Shown: positions 17,452 to 27,228, counted from the stretch's first letter. The stretch is DNA of 64,000 bases from Kitasatospora paranensis (GCF_039544005.1 NZ_BAABKV010000001.1:7936001-8000000); one strand, 5' to 3'. The notes: generated from the letters alone by a model not told the origin. Made by a program: numbers and translations.

Positions 17452-18416
17452 GTGCGCTACCGCGAACTGGGCCGCAGCGGGATGTCGGTGTCCGAGATCG
17501 GCTACGGGGCCTGGGGCATCGGCGCCTCCAGCTGGGTGGGGGCCACCGAGGACGAGTCGGTGCGCGCGCTGCACCGCGCCGTCGACCTCGGGGTGAACCT
17601 CGTCGACACCGCACGGGGCTACGGCGACAGCGAGCGGATCGTGGGCCGGGTGGTCCGCGAACGGGCCGGCGACGAGGTGTTCGTGGCGACCAAGGTGCCG
17701 CCGAAGAACCGGATCTGGCCCGCTCCCGGCGGGCTCGACCCCGCGGAGACCTTCCCGGGCGCGCACATCCGGGAGAGCCTGGAGACCAGCCTGCGGGAGA
17801 GCGGCCTGGACCACTTCGACGTGCTGCAGTTCCACGTCTGGAGCGACGACTGGGTCGGCCGCGGCGACTGGCTGGAGACCGTCGCCGAGCTGAAGCAGCA
17901 GGGAAAGATCCGGCTGTTCGGCGTCTCCGTCAACGACCACCGGCCCGAGAGCGCCCTCGACCTCGTCCGCAGCGGGGTGGTGGACACGGTGCAGGTGATC
18001 TACAACATCTTCGACCAGAGCCCCGCCGACGCCCTGTTCCCGGCCTGCCGGGAACACGGCGTCGGCGTGATCGTCCGGGTGGCCCTGGACGAGGGGGACT
18101 GACGGGCACCGTACGGGCCGGTACGACCTTCCCCGAGGGCGACTTCCGCAGCCGCTACTTCCGCGGCGACCGGCCAGCCCAGGTCGGGCAGCGCGTCGAC
18201 GCGATCACCGCCGACCTGGGCATCTCCACCGACGAGATCGCGGAGACCGCGCTGCGCTTCGTGCTGAGCGCACCGGCCGTCTCGACGGTCATCCCCGGCA
18301 TGCGCAGCGTCCGGAACGTGGAGCGCAACACCGCGATCAGCGACGGCCACCCGCTCACCGATGAGGTGCTCGCCGCACTCGCCAAGCACCGCTGGGAGCG
18401 CAACTTCTACTCCTGA
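17452..18416 (+). pseudogene. aldo/keto reductase, frameshifted as sequenced
   Basis: The product is a NADPH-dependent aldo/keto reductase barrel: MRYRELGRSGMSVSEIGYGAWGIG start, catalytic Asp/Tyr region NLVDTARGYGDSERIVG, Lys in EVFVATKVPP, QFHVW, and cofactor-site VSTVIPGMRSVRNVERN in the last 90 residues. Those last residues lie in the -1 frame. One G added to the five-G run at 18093-18097 restores DEGGLTGTVRAGTTFPEGDF. GTG 17452 has GGAGGACGACT upstream. Full length would be about 321 residues, normal for the family. It is in a single-gene unit. Confidence 0.85.
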
Positions 18417-18455
18417 CCGTCGCGTTGTGCGGCGCCGATCGCGCGGACGGCGCCG

Positions 18456-19214
18456 CTACAGCCAGACGTCGATGTGCGGATCGTCCCACCGGGCCGCCGA
18501 GTCCAGGCCGATCAGCCGCACCAGGTGGAGCAGCTCCGCGGGCGACTCCTGGGCGCGCAGGCGTGCGGGTGCGTGGTCGACCAGCCAGGCGGCCAACTCC
18601 GCGCGCAGAGCGGGCGCGTCGTGCCAGGTGAACCAGGGGAGTTCGTCCCGGATCAGCTCGTCCGCCCAGTACTCGAGGGCCGCGGCCAGGCGCCGGTCGG
18701 CCGCCGGGTGCTCCAGCGCCGCCCAGGCGGCCAGCCAGGGGGTGAGCTCGCCGGAAGCCTCGACGCAGAGGACGAGGAGCAGGTGGGGCGGCTCCTCAGG
18801 GGCGGCCGCTAGCAGGCTGTACGCCCACCAGGCGTGCAGGAACTCCTCGACCGCCGCGGCCTGCGGCGCGGGCCACTCCGGCCACCGGCCACGGCCGAGG
18901 GCGACACCGACCTCGTCCAGGAAGTACTCCGGATGCTCCCGGCCGGCGGTGAGCGAGACCGCCAGCTGGGGCAGGATGCGGCGCAGCACCGAGCCCTTGT
19001 CGTCCCAGTCGGGTGCCTGCCAGGTGCGGCGCAGCAGGTCGGGATCGAGCGGCACGTCGGGCACCTTGAGGAGCGCGAGTTCCTCGGCGCTGCCCCAGTG
19101 GCACTCGCACTGGGCCTCGTCGGGGTGGGCGGTCGCTCCGCGCAGCGCGGTCGCCAGGCCCGCCAGTGCGGCGTCGAGGCGTCGGCGTGCGGAGGTGGGG
19201 TCGAGGTCGGTCAC
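18456..19214 (-). CDS. uncharacterised helical protein
   Basis: About 252 residues from GTG 19214 (GAAGG upstream). The sequence is helix-rich with many Trp and Leu: QCECHWGSAEELALLKVPDVPLDPDLLRRTWQAPDWDDKGSVLRRILPQLAVSLTAG and AVEEFLHAWWAYSLLA. The CxCHWGS/EELALLK start and the TWxAPDWxDxxSVLRRILPQ motif recur in streptomycete proteins without assigned function. No signal peptide or membrane helix. The frame is open further upstream, but those residues are low-complexity. Confidence 0.65.
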   Translation of the reverse strand: MTDLDPTSARRRLDAALAGLATALRGATAHPDEAQCECHWGSAEELALLKVPDVPLDPDLLRRTWQAPDWDDKGSVLRRILPQLAVSLTAGREHPEYFLDEVGVALGRGRWPEWPAPQAAAVEEFLHAWWAYSLLAAAPEEPPHLLLVLCVEASGELTPWLAAWAALEHPAADRRLAAALEYWADELIRDELPWFTWHDAPALRAELAAWLVDHAPARLRAQESPAELLHLVRLIGLDSAARWDDPHIDVWL

Positions 19215-19343
19215 GGGCCTGCACCTTCGAGGACTCCGGGTGCCGGGGCAGCCGAAGTTCGCCAGCCTACTGCGGCCCGCCCGCCCCGTCTCCGGCGGGG
19301 CCGCCACACGGCTGCGGGCGGCAGGTGCGCGGCCCCCCGGGGC

Positions 19344-20339
19344 TCAGAGGTCCAGCCAGGTCCCCACGGCGAGGGCGAGGGCCCGGGCGTGCACCACCGA
19401 GGCCGCGGCGACGTCGAGCGCGGCGTGGCCGGTCGACTTGAACACCGTCAGCTCGTCGGACCGGGTGCGGCCCGGGTGGGCGGCGTCGAGGACGGCGCCG
19501 AGCAGGGTGGCCCGATCGGGTGCCAGGCCCTGGAGTTCGTGGGCGCCCGCCGGAGGGGCGGAGGCGGCGGCGCCCGCCCACTCCACGAAGAGGGCGGCGT
19601 CGTGGACGGTCGGCGCGTCGAGCTCCGGCCCGTGCGATCCGCCGACCGAGCTGACGTGGGCACCGGGCGACAGCCAGCCGCGGTCGAGGACGGGCGTGCG
19701 GGCGTCCGTGCAGCAGAACACCACGTCGGCGCCGCGCACGGCGCTCTCGATGCCGTCGGCCGTGGCACCGGGGTGACGTTCCGCCAGCTCCTGTGCGCGG
19801 GCGCGGTCGCGGCCGCCGACGACCACCGGGACGCCGGGGTGCAGCGCGGCGAGGAGCGTGAGCTGGGCACGGGCCTGGGTGCCGGTGCCGACGACCGCGA
19901 TCCGCCGCGGACGGGGCGCGGCCAGCGCCTGCATGCTGTGCGTCGCCGAGGCGGCGGTGCGGATCGCGGTGACCGGCTCGGCGTCCATGAGGGCGAGCAG
20001 GCGGCCGTCGTGCTCGTCGAAGAGCGCCACCACACCGCGGTGGGCGCTGCGCCCGGCCGGGCCGGCAGCGGGGAAGACCGAGACCAGCTTGGCCGCCAGC
20101 CCCAGCCCGGGCACATGGGCGGGCATGGCGCCGAGCAGGCCGGCGGGGGTACGGGCGGCGATGCGGGCGGGGGCGGAGACCCCGTCGCGGGCGATCGCCA
20201 CCAGCGCGGCGCGGGTGGCGGCCATCACGGCCATCGGCTCCAGCGCGGCCAGGGTCTGGGCCCGGTCGAGGACGAGGACGCCGGGGCGGTCCTGCGGGTC
20301 GGGGGACGAAGGGGTGGGGGAGGAGGGGAGGTCACGCAT
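19344..20339 (-). CDS. ornithine cyclodeaminase/mu-crystallin family protein
   Basis: The 331-residue protein has the family layout: substrate-domain lysine in GLAAKLVSVFP, then a Rossmann fold with RPRRIAVVGTGTQARAQLTLLAA (GxGxxA) at about residues 146-168, VVVGGRDRARAQELAE, ADVVFCCTDARTPVLD and WLSPGAHVSSVGGSHG. Members act as NAD(P)-dependent ornithine cyclodeaminases, ketimine or imine reductases, or alanine dehydrogenases; which one is not readable. ATG 20339 overlaps the IclR stop (TGA 20332-20334), so it is coupled to the regulator and divergent from the amidohydrolase/M19 operon. Confidence 0.85.
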   Translation of the reverse strand: MRDLPSSPTPSSPDPQDRPGVLVLDRAQTLAALEPMAVMAATRAALVAIARDGVSAPARIAARTPAGLLGAMPAHVPGLGLAAKLVSVFPAAGPAGRSAHRGVVALFDEHDGRLLALMDAEPVTAIRTAASATHSMQALAAPRPRRIAVVGTGTQARAQLTLLAALHPGVPVVVGGRDRARAQELAERHPGATADGIESAVRGADVVFCCTDARTPVLDRGWLSPGAHVSSVGGSHGPELDAPTVHDAALFVEWAGAAASAPPAGAHELQGLAPDRATLLGAVLDAAHPGRTRSDELTVFKSTGHAALDVAAASVVHARALALAVGTWLDL

Positions 20340-21111
20340 CGTCGGTTCCTGCGCTGGGGCGGGCGGTGGACAGGGTGGTGAGGGCTTCCCGGAGCCGCCC
20401 GGTGGCGTCGTGCAGGGCGGTGATGATGCCGGCCAGCCGGGGTTCCTCGAACTCGGCGTCGGGGCCGACCACGGTGAGTGCGCAGATCGGTGCGCCCTTC
20501 GCCGAGCCGACGGCCCGGCTCACCGACGCGATGAGCTTCTGGTTGCGGCCGCGCTCCAGGGCGTGGCCGGTGCGTTCGACCGTCCCGATGTCCGCCAGCA
20601 GCCCCTGACCGCCGGTCAGTTCGACTCCGGCCTCCTCGGCCTGGCGCAGGTAGGGCCGGCGGGCGGCCGGATCGAGCATCGCGACCAGGGCGAGCGGGCC
20701 GGCGAACCGGTGCACCGGGAGCCGCTCGTCGCGCAGGTCGCTGATCATCTCCAGCCGGGCCGGCCGGACGACGTCGATCACCCGCGCGTGGTCGGTCTCC
20801 GGGATCTGGAGGTTCACCATCATGCCGGTCCGCTCCGACAGCTCCTCGAGAACCGGACGGGCCACTGCGGCCAGCGAGTTGGTGGCGGCGACCTGGGAGA
20901 GCTGGAGCACGACCGTCCCGGGCAGGTAGTGGTCGCCCGCGCGCAGGATCCACCCGCGCCGGACAAGGTCCAGCAGGACGCGGTAGGCGGTGGCGCGGTG
21001 CATCCCCGCCTCGTCGGCCAGTTCGCTCAGCCGCAGCGGCCGGTCGCAGCGGGCGACCGCCTCGACCAGGTCGAGCGCCTTGTCCACGGCCGAACTGGGG
21101 GACTTGGGCAC
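20332..21111 (-). CDS. IclR-family transcriptional regulator
   Basis: About 259 residues. The N-terminal winged helix (SAVDKALDLVEAVARCDRPLRLSELADEAGMHRATAYRVLLDLVRRGWILRAGDHYLPG) is followed by the IclR effector domain (RPVLEELSERTGMMVNLQIPETDHARVIDVV...). I choose GTG 21111 because GGAG lies nine bases upstream; GTG 21120 is the alternative. It is transcribed with the cyclodeaminase-like gene and faces the amidohydrolase operon, so it probably controls both in response to a pathway intermediate. Confidence 0.88.
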   Translation of the reverse strand: MPKSPSSAVDKALDLVEAVARCDRPLRLSELADEAGMHRATAYRVLLDLVRRGWILRAGDHYLPGTVVLQLSQVAATNSLAAVARPVLEELSERTGMMVNLQIPETDHARVIDVVRPARLEMISDLRDERLPVHRFAGPLALVAMLDPAARRPYLRQAEEAGVELTGGQGLLADIGTVERTGHALERGRNQKLIASVSRAVGSAKGAPICALTVVGPDAEFEEPRLAGIITALHDATGRLREALTTLSTARPSAGTDDA

Positions 21112-21172
21112 CTTCGGCACTCCTTCGGCGGCGGGCGGGGTTGATCTGCGACGACCCGCGTTGCTAACCTTG

Positions 21173-21197
21173 AAACAGCTGTTATGCACAACGTAAC
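21173..21197 (+). promoter_or_regulatory. candidate IclR operator region
   Basis: An AT-rich stretch holds the palindrome ACAGCTGT followed by GTTATGCACAACGTAAC (21181-21197), whose ends GTTA/TAAC are inverted around a CACAA centre. It is 62 bp upstream of the regulator and about 100 bp before the amidohydrolase start. Position supports an operator; the exact consensus is not established here. Confidence 0.4.
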
Positions 21198-21293
21198 AGA
21201 TGTCGAGGGTGGGACACCAGGGGCGACGCCCCCGGCGGACCGGCGGACCCCCGACCGGAACAGGCCGTCGCGCGCGACGGAGAGGCGGAACCC

Positions 21294-22648
21294 ATGGATC
21301 ACCCGGCCCCCGGCGCGCCGACCCCTACGCCGCGCCGCCCGAGGGCACGGTCGTGCTCTACCGCGGAGCGACCCTGCTCGACGGCACCGGCGCCCCCGCC
21401 CGCACCGCGACGACGATCGTCGTCGACGGCGAGCGCATCGCCGCGGTCGTCCCCGACGGGGAACTGCCCGACGGCCTCCCGGTGGACGCGGTCACCGTCG
21501 ACCTCGACGGCCGTCACGTCATCCCCGGCCTGATCGACTCCCACCAGCACCTCGCGACCCCGCCCGACCGGCCGCTCGCCGAATCCTGGCTGCGCCGCCA
21601 GGTCTACGGCGGCGTGACCGCGATCCGCGACATGGCCGACGACCTGCGCCACGTCGGCGACCTCGCCCGCGGCACCCGCGTCGGCGAGATCCCCGGGCCC
21701 GACATCCACTACGCCGCGCTGATGGCCGGCCCCGGCTTCTTCGACGACCCGCGCACCTGGCAGGTGTCGCAGGGCGAGACCCCGGGCACCGTGCCGTGGA
21801 TGCAGGCGATCACGGACGAGACCGACCTGCCGCTGGCGGTCGCCCTCGCCCGCGGCACCCATGCCACGGCGATCAAGGTCTACGCGGACCTCGACGGCGC
21901 GACGGTCGCCGCGATCACCGCCGAGGCCCACCGGCAGGGCATCCAGGTCTGGGCGCACGCCGCGGTCTTCCCGGCCTGCCCCGGCGAGGTCGTCGCCGCC
22001 GGGGTGAACGCCGTCTCCCACGTCACCCTGCTCGCCCACGAGGCCGTCGACGCCACCGCGCCGTCCGCCAGCTACAAGAACAAGGCCCCGATCGACTACG
22101 AGCGCCTCGCCGGCGAGGAGCACCCGCGGCTGACGGCCCTGTTCGCGGCGATGCGCGAACGCGGCACCGTCCTGGACGCCACGGCGGGGCTCTGGCACTG
22201 GCTGGAGGGCGAGGCGGACACCCCGGAGGCCCGCGCCAAGGCCCGTGCCGACAGCGAACTCGCGGCCACGCTGACCGCCCAGGCCCACCTGGCCGGCGTC
22301 GAGATCTCCGCCGGCACCGACTACGAGACGGCCGCGGAGCACCCCTACCCGGCCCTGTACGACGAGATGGCCTTCCTCGTCCGGCGCTGCGGGATCCCGG
22401 TGGAGCAGGTCATCCGCTGCGCCACCGTCGTCGGCGCACGGAGCATGGGGGCGGAGGCGCAGATGGGCACCGTCGAGGCGGGCAAGCTCGCCAACTTCGT
22501 CGTCCTGGACCGGGATCCGCTGGCGGACATCGACAACCTCCGCAGCGTCGGCTGCGTCGTCAAGCGCGGGCGGCGCCACGAGCGGAGCGACTACCGGACG
22601 GGGCAGGACACAAAGGGGCAGGACACGAAGGGGCAGGTCGACCGATGA
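21294..22648 (+). pseudogene. amidohydrolase, frameshifted near its start as sequenced
   Basis: This is a metal-dependent amidohydrolase (PF01979 type). It has IPGLIDSHQHL (HxH metal site), AIKVYADLDG (candidate bridging Lys), WAHAAVF and VSHVTLLAHE histidines, and ISAGTDYETA (catalytic Asp), then a C-terminal VEAGKLANFVVLDRDPL beta segment. The natural start is ATG 21294 (GAGAGGCGG upstream), but after ten codons the frame drops by one at the four-C run 21322-21325; one added C gives APTPYAAPPEGTVVLYRG. The product, about 451 residues, would hydrolyse a cyclic or peptidic amide. It ends in a short in-frame repeat and overlaps the next gene as ATGA. Confidence 0.85.
22600..22637 (+). repeat. 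15-bp tandem repeat at the 3' end of the amidohydrolase gene
   Basis: Two copies of GGGGCAGGACAC(A/G)AA plus a partial third encode repeated GQDTK. It is in frame, just before the ATGA overlap with the next gene. Confidence 0.8.
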
Positions 22649-23718
22649 GCACCGCAGCCGACTACCTGATCATCAACGCCCTGGGGGCACTCGACAACCC
22701 CAACGCCGCGCACTCCGCGGCCACCGCGGGCAAACTCGTCCAGAACAGCGACGACCTGGTGATCGACGCCCGGACACTGGCCGACGCCCACGCCTCGGGC
22801 CTGACGGCGGTGAACATCACCCTGGGCTACACCCTGGGCGACATGGCCCCGTTCGAGCACACGCTCCGCGAGATCGAGGTGTGGGACGCGATCCTGCGCC
22901 GCCACCCCGCCGACCTGCTGCACGTCCGGACGGCCGGCGACCTCCACCGGGCGCGCGCCGAGCGGCGGATCGGTGTCATCTACGGCTTCCAGAACGCGGT
23001 GGCGATCGGCGACGACCTCGGCCGGATCGACACCTTCGAGCGCCTCGGCGTCCGGGTTGTCCAGCTGACGTACAACCAGGCCAACCATCTCGGCGACGGC
23101 TCGATGGCCCCGGAGAACCGCGGCCTCACCCCGTTCGGCCGGCAGGCCGTCGAAGCCCTGAACGACGCCCGGATCATGGTCGACCTCTCGCACAGCGGCG
23201 AGCGCACCTGCCTGGAGGCGGCCAGGATCTCCCGCCGGCCCGTCTCGATCAACCACACCGGCTGCCGCGCGCTTGCCGACCTGCCGCGCAACAAGACCGA
23301 CGAGGAGCTGCGCCTGGTGGCCTCCCGCGGCGGCTTCGTCGGCATCTACTTCATGCCGTTCCTCAACACCTCGGGCCACGCGCGGGCCGCCGACGTCGTC
23401 GAGCACATCGTGCACGCCGTGAACGTCTGCGGCGAGGACCACGTCGGCATCGGCACCGACGGGCCCGTCACCGCCATCGACGATCTGGACGCCTACCGGG
23501 CGACGCTCGCCGAGCACGTCGAGCACCGCCGGGCGGCCGGTGTCGGCGCGGCGGGCGAACGCAGCGACACCTACCCCTTCGTCGTCGACCTGCGCGGGGT
23601 GGACCAGTTCCGCGAACTGATCCGGCTGCTGGAGCGGCGCGGCTTCGGCCCGGAGCGGATCGCGAAGATCATGGGCGGCAACTTCGCCGCCTACGCCGAG
23701 CGGATCTGGGGAGCCTGA
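22645..23718 (+). CDS. membrane dipeptidase-like protein (peptidase family M19), altered metal site
   Basis: The 357-residue protein aligns over its length with renal/membrane dipeptidases. It keeps IMVDLSHSGERT and PVSINHTGCRAL (the two C-terminal histidine ligands) and GIGTDGP. However the N-terminal HxD ligands and the bridging Glu of classical M19 enzymes are not visible: the corresponding places read INALGALDNPN and IGVIYGFQNAV. It may therefore bind one metal or act on a non-peptide amide. ATG 22645 overlaps the amidohydrolase stop (ATGA), so the two enzymes are made together, under the divergent IclR regulator. Confidence 0.8.
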   Translation: MSTAADYLIINALGALDNPNAAHSAATAGKLVQNSDDLVIDARTLADAHASGLTAVNITLGYTLGDMAPFEHTLREIEVWDAILRRHPADLLHVRTAGDLHRARAERRIGVIYGFQNAVAIGDDLGRIDTFERLGVRVVQLTYNQANHLGDGSMAPENRGLTPFGRQAVEALNDARIMVDLSHSGERTCLEAARISRRPVSINHTGCRALADLPRNKTDEELRLVASRGGFVGIYFMPFLNTSGHARAADVVEHIVHAVNVCGEDHVGIGTDGPVTAIDDLDAYRATLAEHVEHRRAAGVGAAGERSDTYPFVVDLRGVDQFRELIRLLERRGFGPERIAKIMGGNFAAYAERIWGA

Positions 23719-23794
23719 GACACCCGGTCGCCGTGCGCGGGCCACCGCGAGATCCCACCCGCCGGTCGGCGGGCTCCAGCCCGCGGCCCGCGGC

Positions 23795-24361
23795 TCACCG
23801 GGTCGGGGCGGGTGGCGGGCGGAGGCACGGGGTGCTGATGCGGAGGAGCAGGCGGTCGGTGCCGCCGCCGGTCTCGGCGCTGACCAGGTAGTGGCCGGTG
23901 GGCTCGTAGGCGTCGAGCAGGGCGCTCGGCTCTCCCTGCCACTCCTCGCGGTAGCTGCGCACTTCGAAGCCGCGTCCTTCGAGCATCTGCCGGATCCGGC
24001 GGACGGCCTCCGGGTGCTGCGGCAACGGGACGGTGCTGTCGACGGCGTAGCTGAGGGAGAAGCGGTCGTCGGGGGCGGTTTCGCCGTTCCGTCCGGTGCA
24101 GGGACGGAAGGCCGGGTCGGCGGTGGAGTCGGTCAGGGTGATGCCGGCGGCTTCGGCCATGTACGCCGTCATGTGCCGGGCCCAGGCCTGTGCGTCGGCG
24201 CGGGCCATGACGGGGAGCTGGTCGTGCGGTCCGGTGGTGGTCGGCATACAGCCTCCGAGGCCGAGGAGGGCGAGCGGGACGAGGAGGGCGAGCGGAATGC
24301 GGAAGGTGACGGACGCCAGGGACGTGAGCGGGGTCGGGAAGGTGCGGCCGGTGGGCGGCAT
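23795..24361 (-). CDS. secreted lipoprotein in the WXG-like/DUF1023 operon
   Basis: The 188-residue product has a lipoprotein signal peptide ending in LLGLGGC (Cys at about residue 38; a start further inside is possible) and a mature domain with the conserved-looking QAWARHMTAYMAEAAGITL and MLEGRGFEVRSYREEW. It lacks a known catalytic motif. Its start lies 9 bp after the hydrolase stop, so it is the third gene of the operon at 26355-23795. I infer an exported accessory protein. Confidence 0.75.
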   Translation of the reverse strand: MPPTGRTFPTPLTSLASVTFRIPLALLVPLALLGLGGCMPTTTGPHDQLPVMARADAQAWARHMTAYMAEAAGITLTDSTADPAFRPCTGRNGETAPDDRFSLSYAVDSTVPLPQHPEAVRRIRQMLEGRGFEVRSYREEWQGEPSALLDAYEPTGHYLVSAETGGGTDRLLLRISTPCLRPPPAPTR

Positions 24362-24370
24362 GGTCGGTCG

Positions 24371-26038
24371 TCACCCCGCCGTTCGGGGCCGACGGTGGTC
24401 GGGTGCGGCCGATTCGTCGTGCGGCGCCAGGGGTGCGGTGGGCGGTGCAGGCGTCGGTGCCGGTTGCAGGCCGGCGATGATGCGCCCCTGGTTGGCGAGG
24501 CTCTGGCTGTCCGGGTCCCAGTAGCCGCTGTGGCCGTGGGTGTCGACGCCGAACGTCCGGCCGCCGAACTCGGCCCGTGCCGGGTCGGGCCCGAGGGTGA
24601 GGCCCGCGGCGTTGCTGATCATGTCGTCCGGGGCGGTGCCGAGCCAGACGTGCGCCGGGTCGATGTGCAGCTTCTCCGCGCGGTCCGTTCCCATGCCGGG
24701 GCTGGCGACCCCGATGATGTCGTCGGCACGGAGGCCGTCGCCGCCCCGGGCCGCGATGCCGACGGCGGTGGTGCCGTAACTGTGACCGATGACGGTCAGG
24801 TGACCGTGCCGGTCGCCCTGGGCGGTGCGCACGCCCTCGGTGAAGCGCCGCATGTCGGCGGCGCCCTGCTCGGCCCGGTCGGTGGTCGCCATGCTGGCGT
24901 CGAGCTCCGGTGCGTCATAGCCCAGCCAGGAGATCACCGAGACCCGGCTGCCGGGCCCCGCGGCCCGGGCGGCCTCGGTGCGGAGCGCGGCGGCACGGTC
25001 GATCTGTCCGGGCATGCCCGCCAGCGTCGTGCCGGTGCCGGGCACCAGGACGGCGGTGTGGTCCGCCGTGTCCGGGTCCCCGGTGGCGACCACGGCCCGA
25101 CCGTCCCCCGCGGGTCCAGCGCCAGGAGGTAGAGCTGCCGGTCCTCCGGGTCGCCGTCCGCGCCGTCCAGGCGGTCCTTGAGCGCGCGCAGCGCGTTCTC
25201 CCGCCTGCTGTACTCCCCGTAGGTCGGCCCGGCGCCGTCGGGGGCGCCGACGTGGAGTGCGTCGGACTGCTGCTCCAGGAGCAGGCGGTTGGCCCGGTCG
25301 CGCACGGCGGACGGCAGCCCGTCGAGCCGGCCGATCTCCTCCGGGTGGAGGGCCGACAGGCTCTGCTGCTGGTCGGGGGTGAGCGCCGCCCACCACGCGG
25401 CTGCCTGCCGCGGGTCCGTGTTCTCCGGCACGGCGGGGGCCACCAGGCCGAGGTCCTTCGCCACGTCGGCGGCGTCCCGGGCGGATTCGGCGGCGGCGCC
25501 GAACGTCCGGGGGCGGTGAGGATGTCGGCGTCGAGGCGGCCGAGCGCCTGGGCACCCTGTTCAGCGGCCTCGCGGGCGCCGGCGACGGCCGCGTCGATGC
25601 GGCCTGCAGCTGGCTCCTGAGCAGCATGAGCGCGTCGGCTCCCGGGTCCGGGTCGTGGTGCTGGGGCGCCGACTGCGGCGGCAGCCCGACGGCACCGTCG
25701 GGGGAGACCGGCAGGCCCCATTCGTCGGCCCGCCGGAGCGCGTTGAGCAGGTTCGTCCTGGCCTGGTCCATCCGGTCGGCCACGGTTTCCAGGATGAGCG
25801 CCGCCGCCTCGGCCTCGACCCGTACAACCTCCAGGATCTGTTCGGTCCGCTCCATGGTGTGGAAGGCGCTGTCCGCGTCCCGGCCCTGCCACTGCGCGTG
25901 GCGCAGCGGGCCGTTCACCTGGTGCCGATGCCGGGTGTCCGCCGCCTCGGCCTCGCGTGAGAGCGCGCGCCAGGCCTGCGCGGCGGCGTGGACCCCCACC
26001 GGATCGAATTGCCGCAAAAGAGTGAATGTGCTGCTCAT
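24371..26038 (-). pseudogene. DUF1023-type alpha/beta hydrolase with WXG-like N-terminus, three frameshifts as sequenced
   Basis: The N-terminal part (SSTFTLLRQFDPVGVHAAAQAWRALSREAEAADTRH...) is helical like WXG100/ESX-type proteins. Then follow DPRQAAAWWAALTPDQQQSLSALHPEEIGRLDGLP and a hydrolase with AVLVPGTGTTLAGM and nucleophile elbow LTVIGHSYGTTAVGIAA, ending in HGHSGYWD (catalytic His). This is the actinobacterial DUF1023 architecture. Three single bases are missing, at about 25599, in the run 25509-25513 and in the run 25105-25109; restoring them gives about 555 continuous residues. ATG 26038 overlaps the upstream gene's stop (ATGA). Confidence 0.8.
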
Positions 26039-26355
26039 CGGGTGCCCTGCTGCGGCACCCGCGGCTGCCAGGTCTCGGCGACGGCGTCGTCGTTCCACTC
26101 GTGGCCCGCGGCGGTGGCGTCGAGGTCGGCGGCGGTGTCCGCGAGCCGTTCGGCGACTCTGGCCAGGGTCGGTGCCCATGCCTCGGCGTGCCGTGCCAGG
26201 GCGGCGCCCACCGCCCAGCCCGCCAGGTGGTCGGCGGCCGCCCGGCCGGCGGTCACGGCCGAGGTGCAGGGCCCGGTGAACTCGTCACCGATGGCCCGCG
26301 CCGCGGCCGCCGATGCCCTGAGGCCACGCGGGTCGACGCTGATCCGTCCGCTCAC
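26035..26355 (-). CDS. WXG100-like small helical protein
   Basis: A 106-residue protein of two long amphipathic helices (ISVDPRGLRASAAAARAIGDEFTGPCTSAVTAG and ALARHAEAWAPTLARVAERLADTAADLDATAAGHEW). It has the length and helix-turn-helix plan of ESX/WXG100-type proteins, and the turn contains LAGWAVG. Partnering with a DUF1023 hydrolase in one operon is common in actinobacteria. No type VII secretion core gene is present in the window. It is coupled to the next gene through ATGA. Confidence 0.7.
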   Translation of the reverse strand: MSGRISVDPRGLRASAAAARAIGDEFTGPCTSAVTAGRAAADHLAGWAVGAALARHAEAWAPTLARVAERLADTAADLDATAAGHEWNDDAVAETWQPRVPQQGTR

Positions 26356-26569
26356 TGCTCCCCCTGCCGTCCGGCTGTGTCAGGTCCGGGGCAGAGCGTA
26401 TACGGAGACAGTGACACTGCGTGTCCGGTGCATTGCCAGGAGTGATATTCTGCCGACGGATGGCCTGTGGCCTGCCGGGAGTCTGCGGGCCGGACGTGCC
26501 GTCAGGGGATCCTCGGTCGGGTTCCGCCGCGTGCGCCCGGGCCGGCTCCGGGGTGCGACGCGCCGGGAG

Positions 26570-27210
26570 TCAGGCTGCCTCGTCCGGGGTCCGTGCGGGT
26601 GCCGGGCGGGCGCGGCGGGCGTAGGCGCGCGCGGCGCGGGCGCGGTCGCCGCAGCGGACCGAGCACCACTGGCGCCTGCCGTGGGTGCGCAGCAGCAGTC
26701 GGTGGCAGGGGGCCGAGCCGCAGGCGGCGAGGCGCTCCGCGTCGGGGCCGGTGAGCAGGTCGGCGGCGTCGGCGGCGAGGACGGCCAGCGCGTGGTCGAC
26801 GATCCGGTCGGCCGGGTGGGACGGCGCGCGGTGCAGCCCGTGGGTCTCGTCCCAGAGCAGGACGGCCGCCGCGGGCGCGCCGGTCAGTGCGTCGTTGACG
26901 GCGTCCAGGGCGGCGAAGGGCGGTGGCGCCGAGTCGATCCGGCTCGTGAGCAGGGCCGTGACCTGGTCGCGGAGGGTGCGCAGGCGTCCCGCGCACACCT
27001 CCTGCAGTCCGGCGTCGGCGGGGGCGAGATCGCGTGCGGCCAGCCACTGCGTCGCGTCCGCCGGGGAGGCGAGCAGGTCGAGCGTGTGGCCGCCGGGCAG
27101 GACGAGGGCGCTGTTGGCGAGGTCGAGCGCCGGGTGCTGCTCCGCCCCGGGGGCAGGGGGAAGGCGGTCTGGGCAGCGGTGCCGGTCGCGGTCTCGTGCA
27201 TGCCTCTCAT
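26570..27210 (-). pseudogene. CGNR zinc-finger (ABATE-domain) regulator, frameshifted as sequenced
   Basis: The N-terminal ABATE-like domain reads, after adding one base at 27145-27153, PLPPGAEQHPALDLANSALVLPGG followed by THGLHRAPSHPADRI. The C-terminus has CGSAPCHRLLLRTHGRRQWCSVRCGDRARAARAYARR, the CGNR zinc finger with C-x4-C and C-x3-C pairs. Such proteins are stress-related transcription regulators in actinobacteria. The start is ATG 27210 or 27201; neither has a good ribosome site. It is divergent from the metallo-hydrolase gene, with a dyad between them. Confidence 0.8.
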
Positions 27211-27228
27211 GGTACGGGTTGCGTTTAT

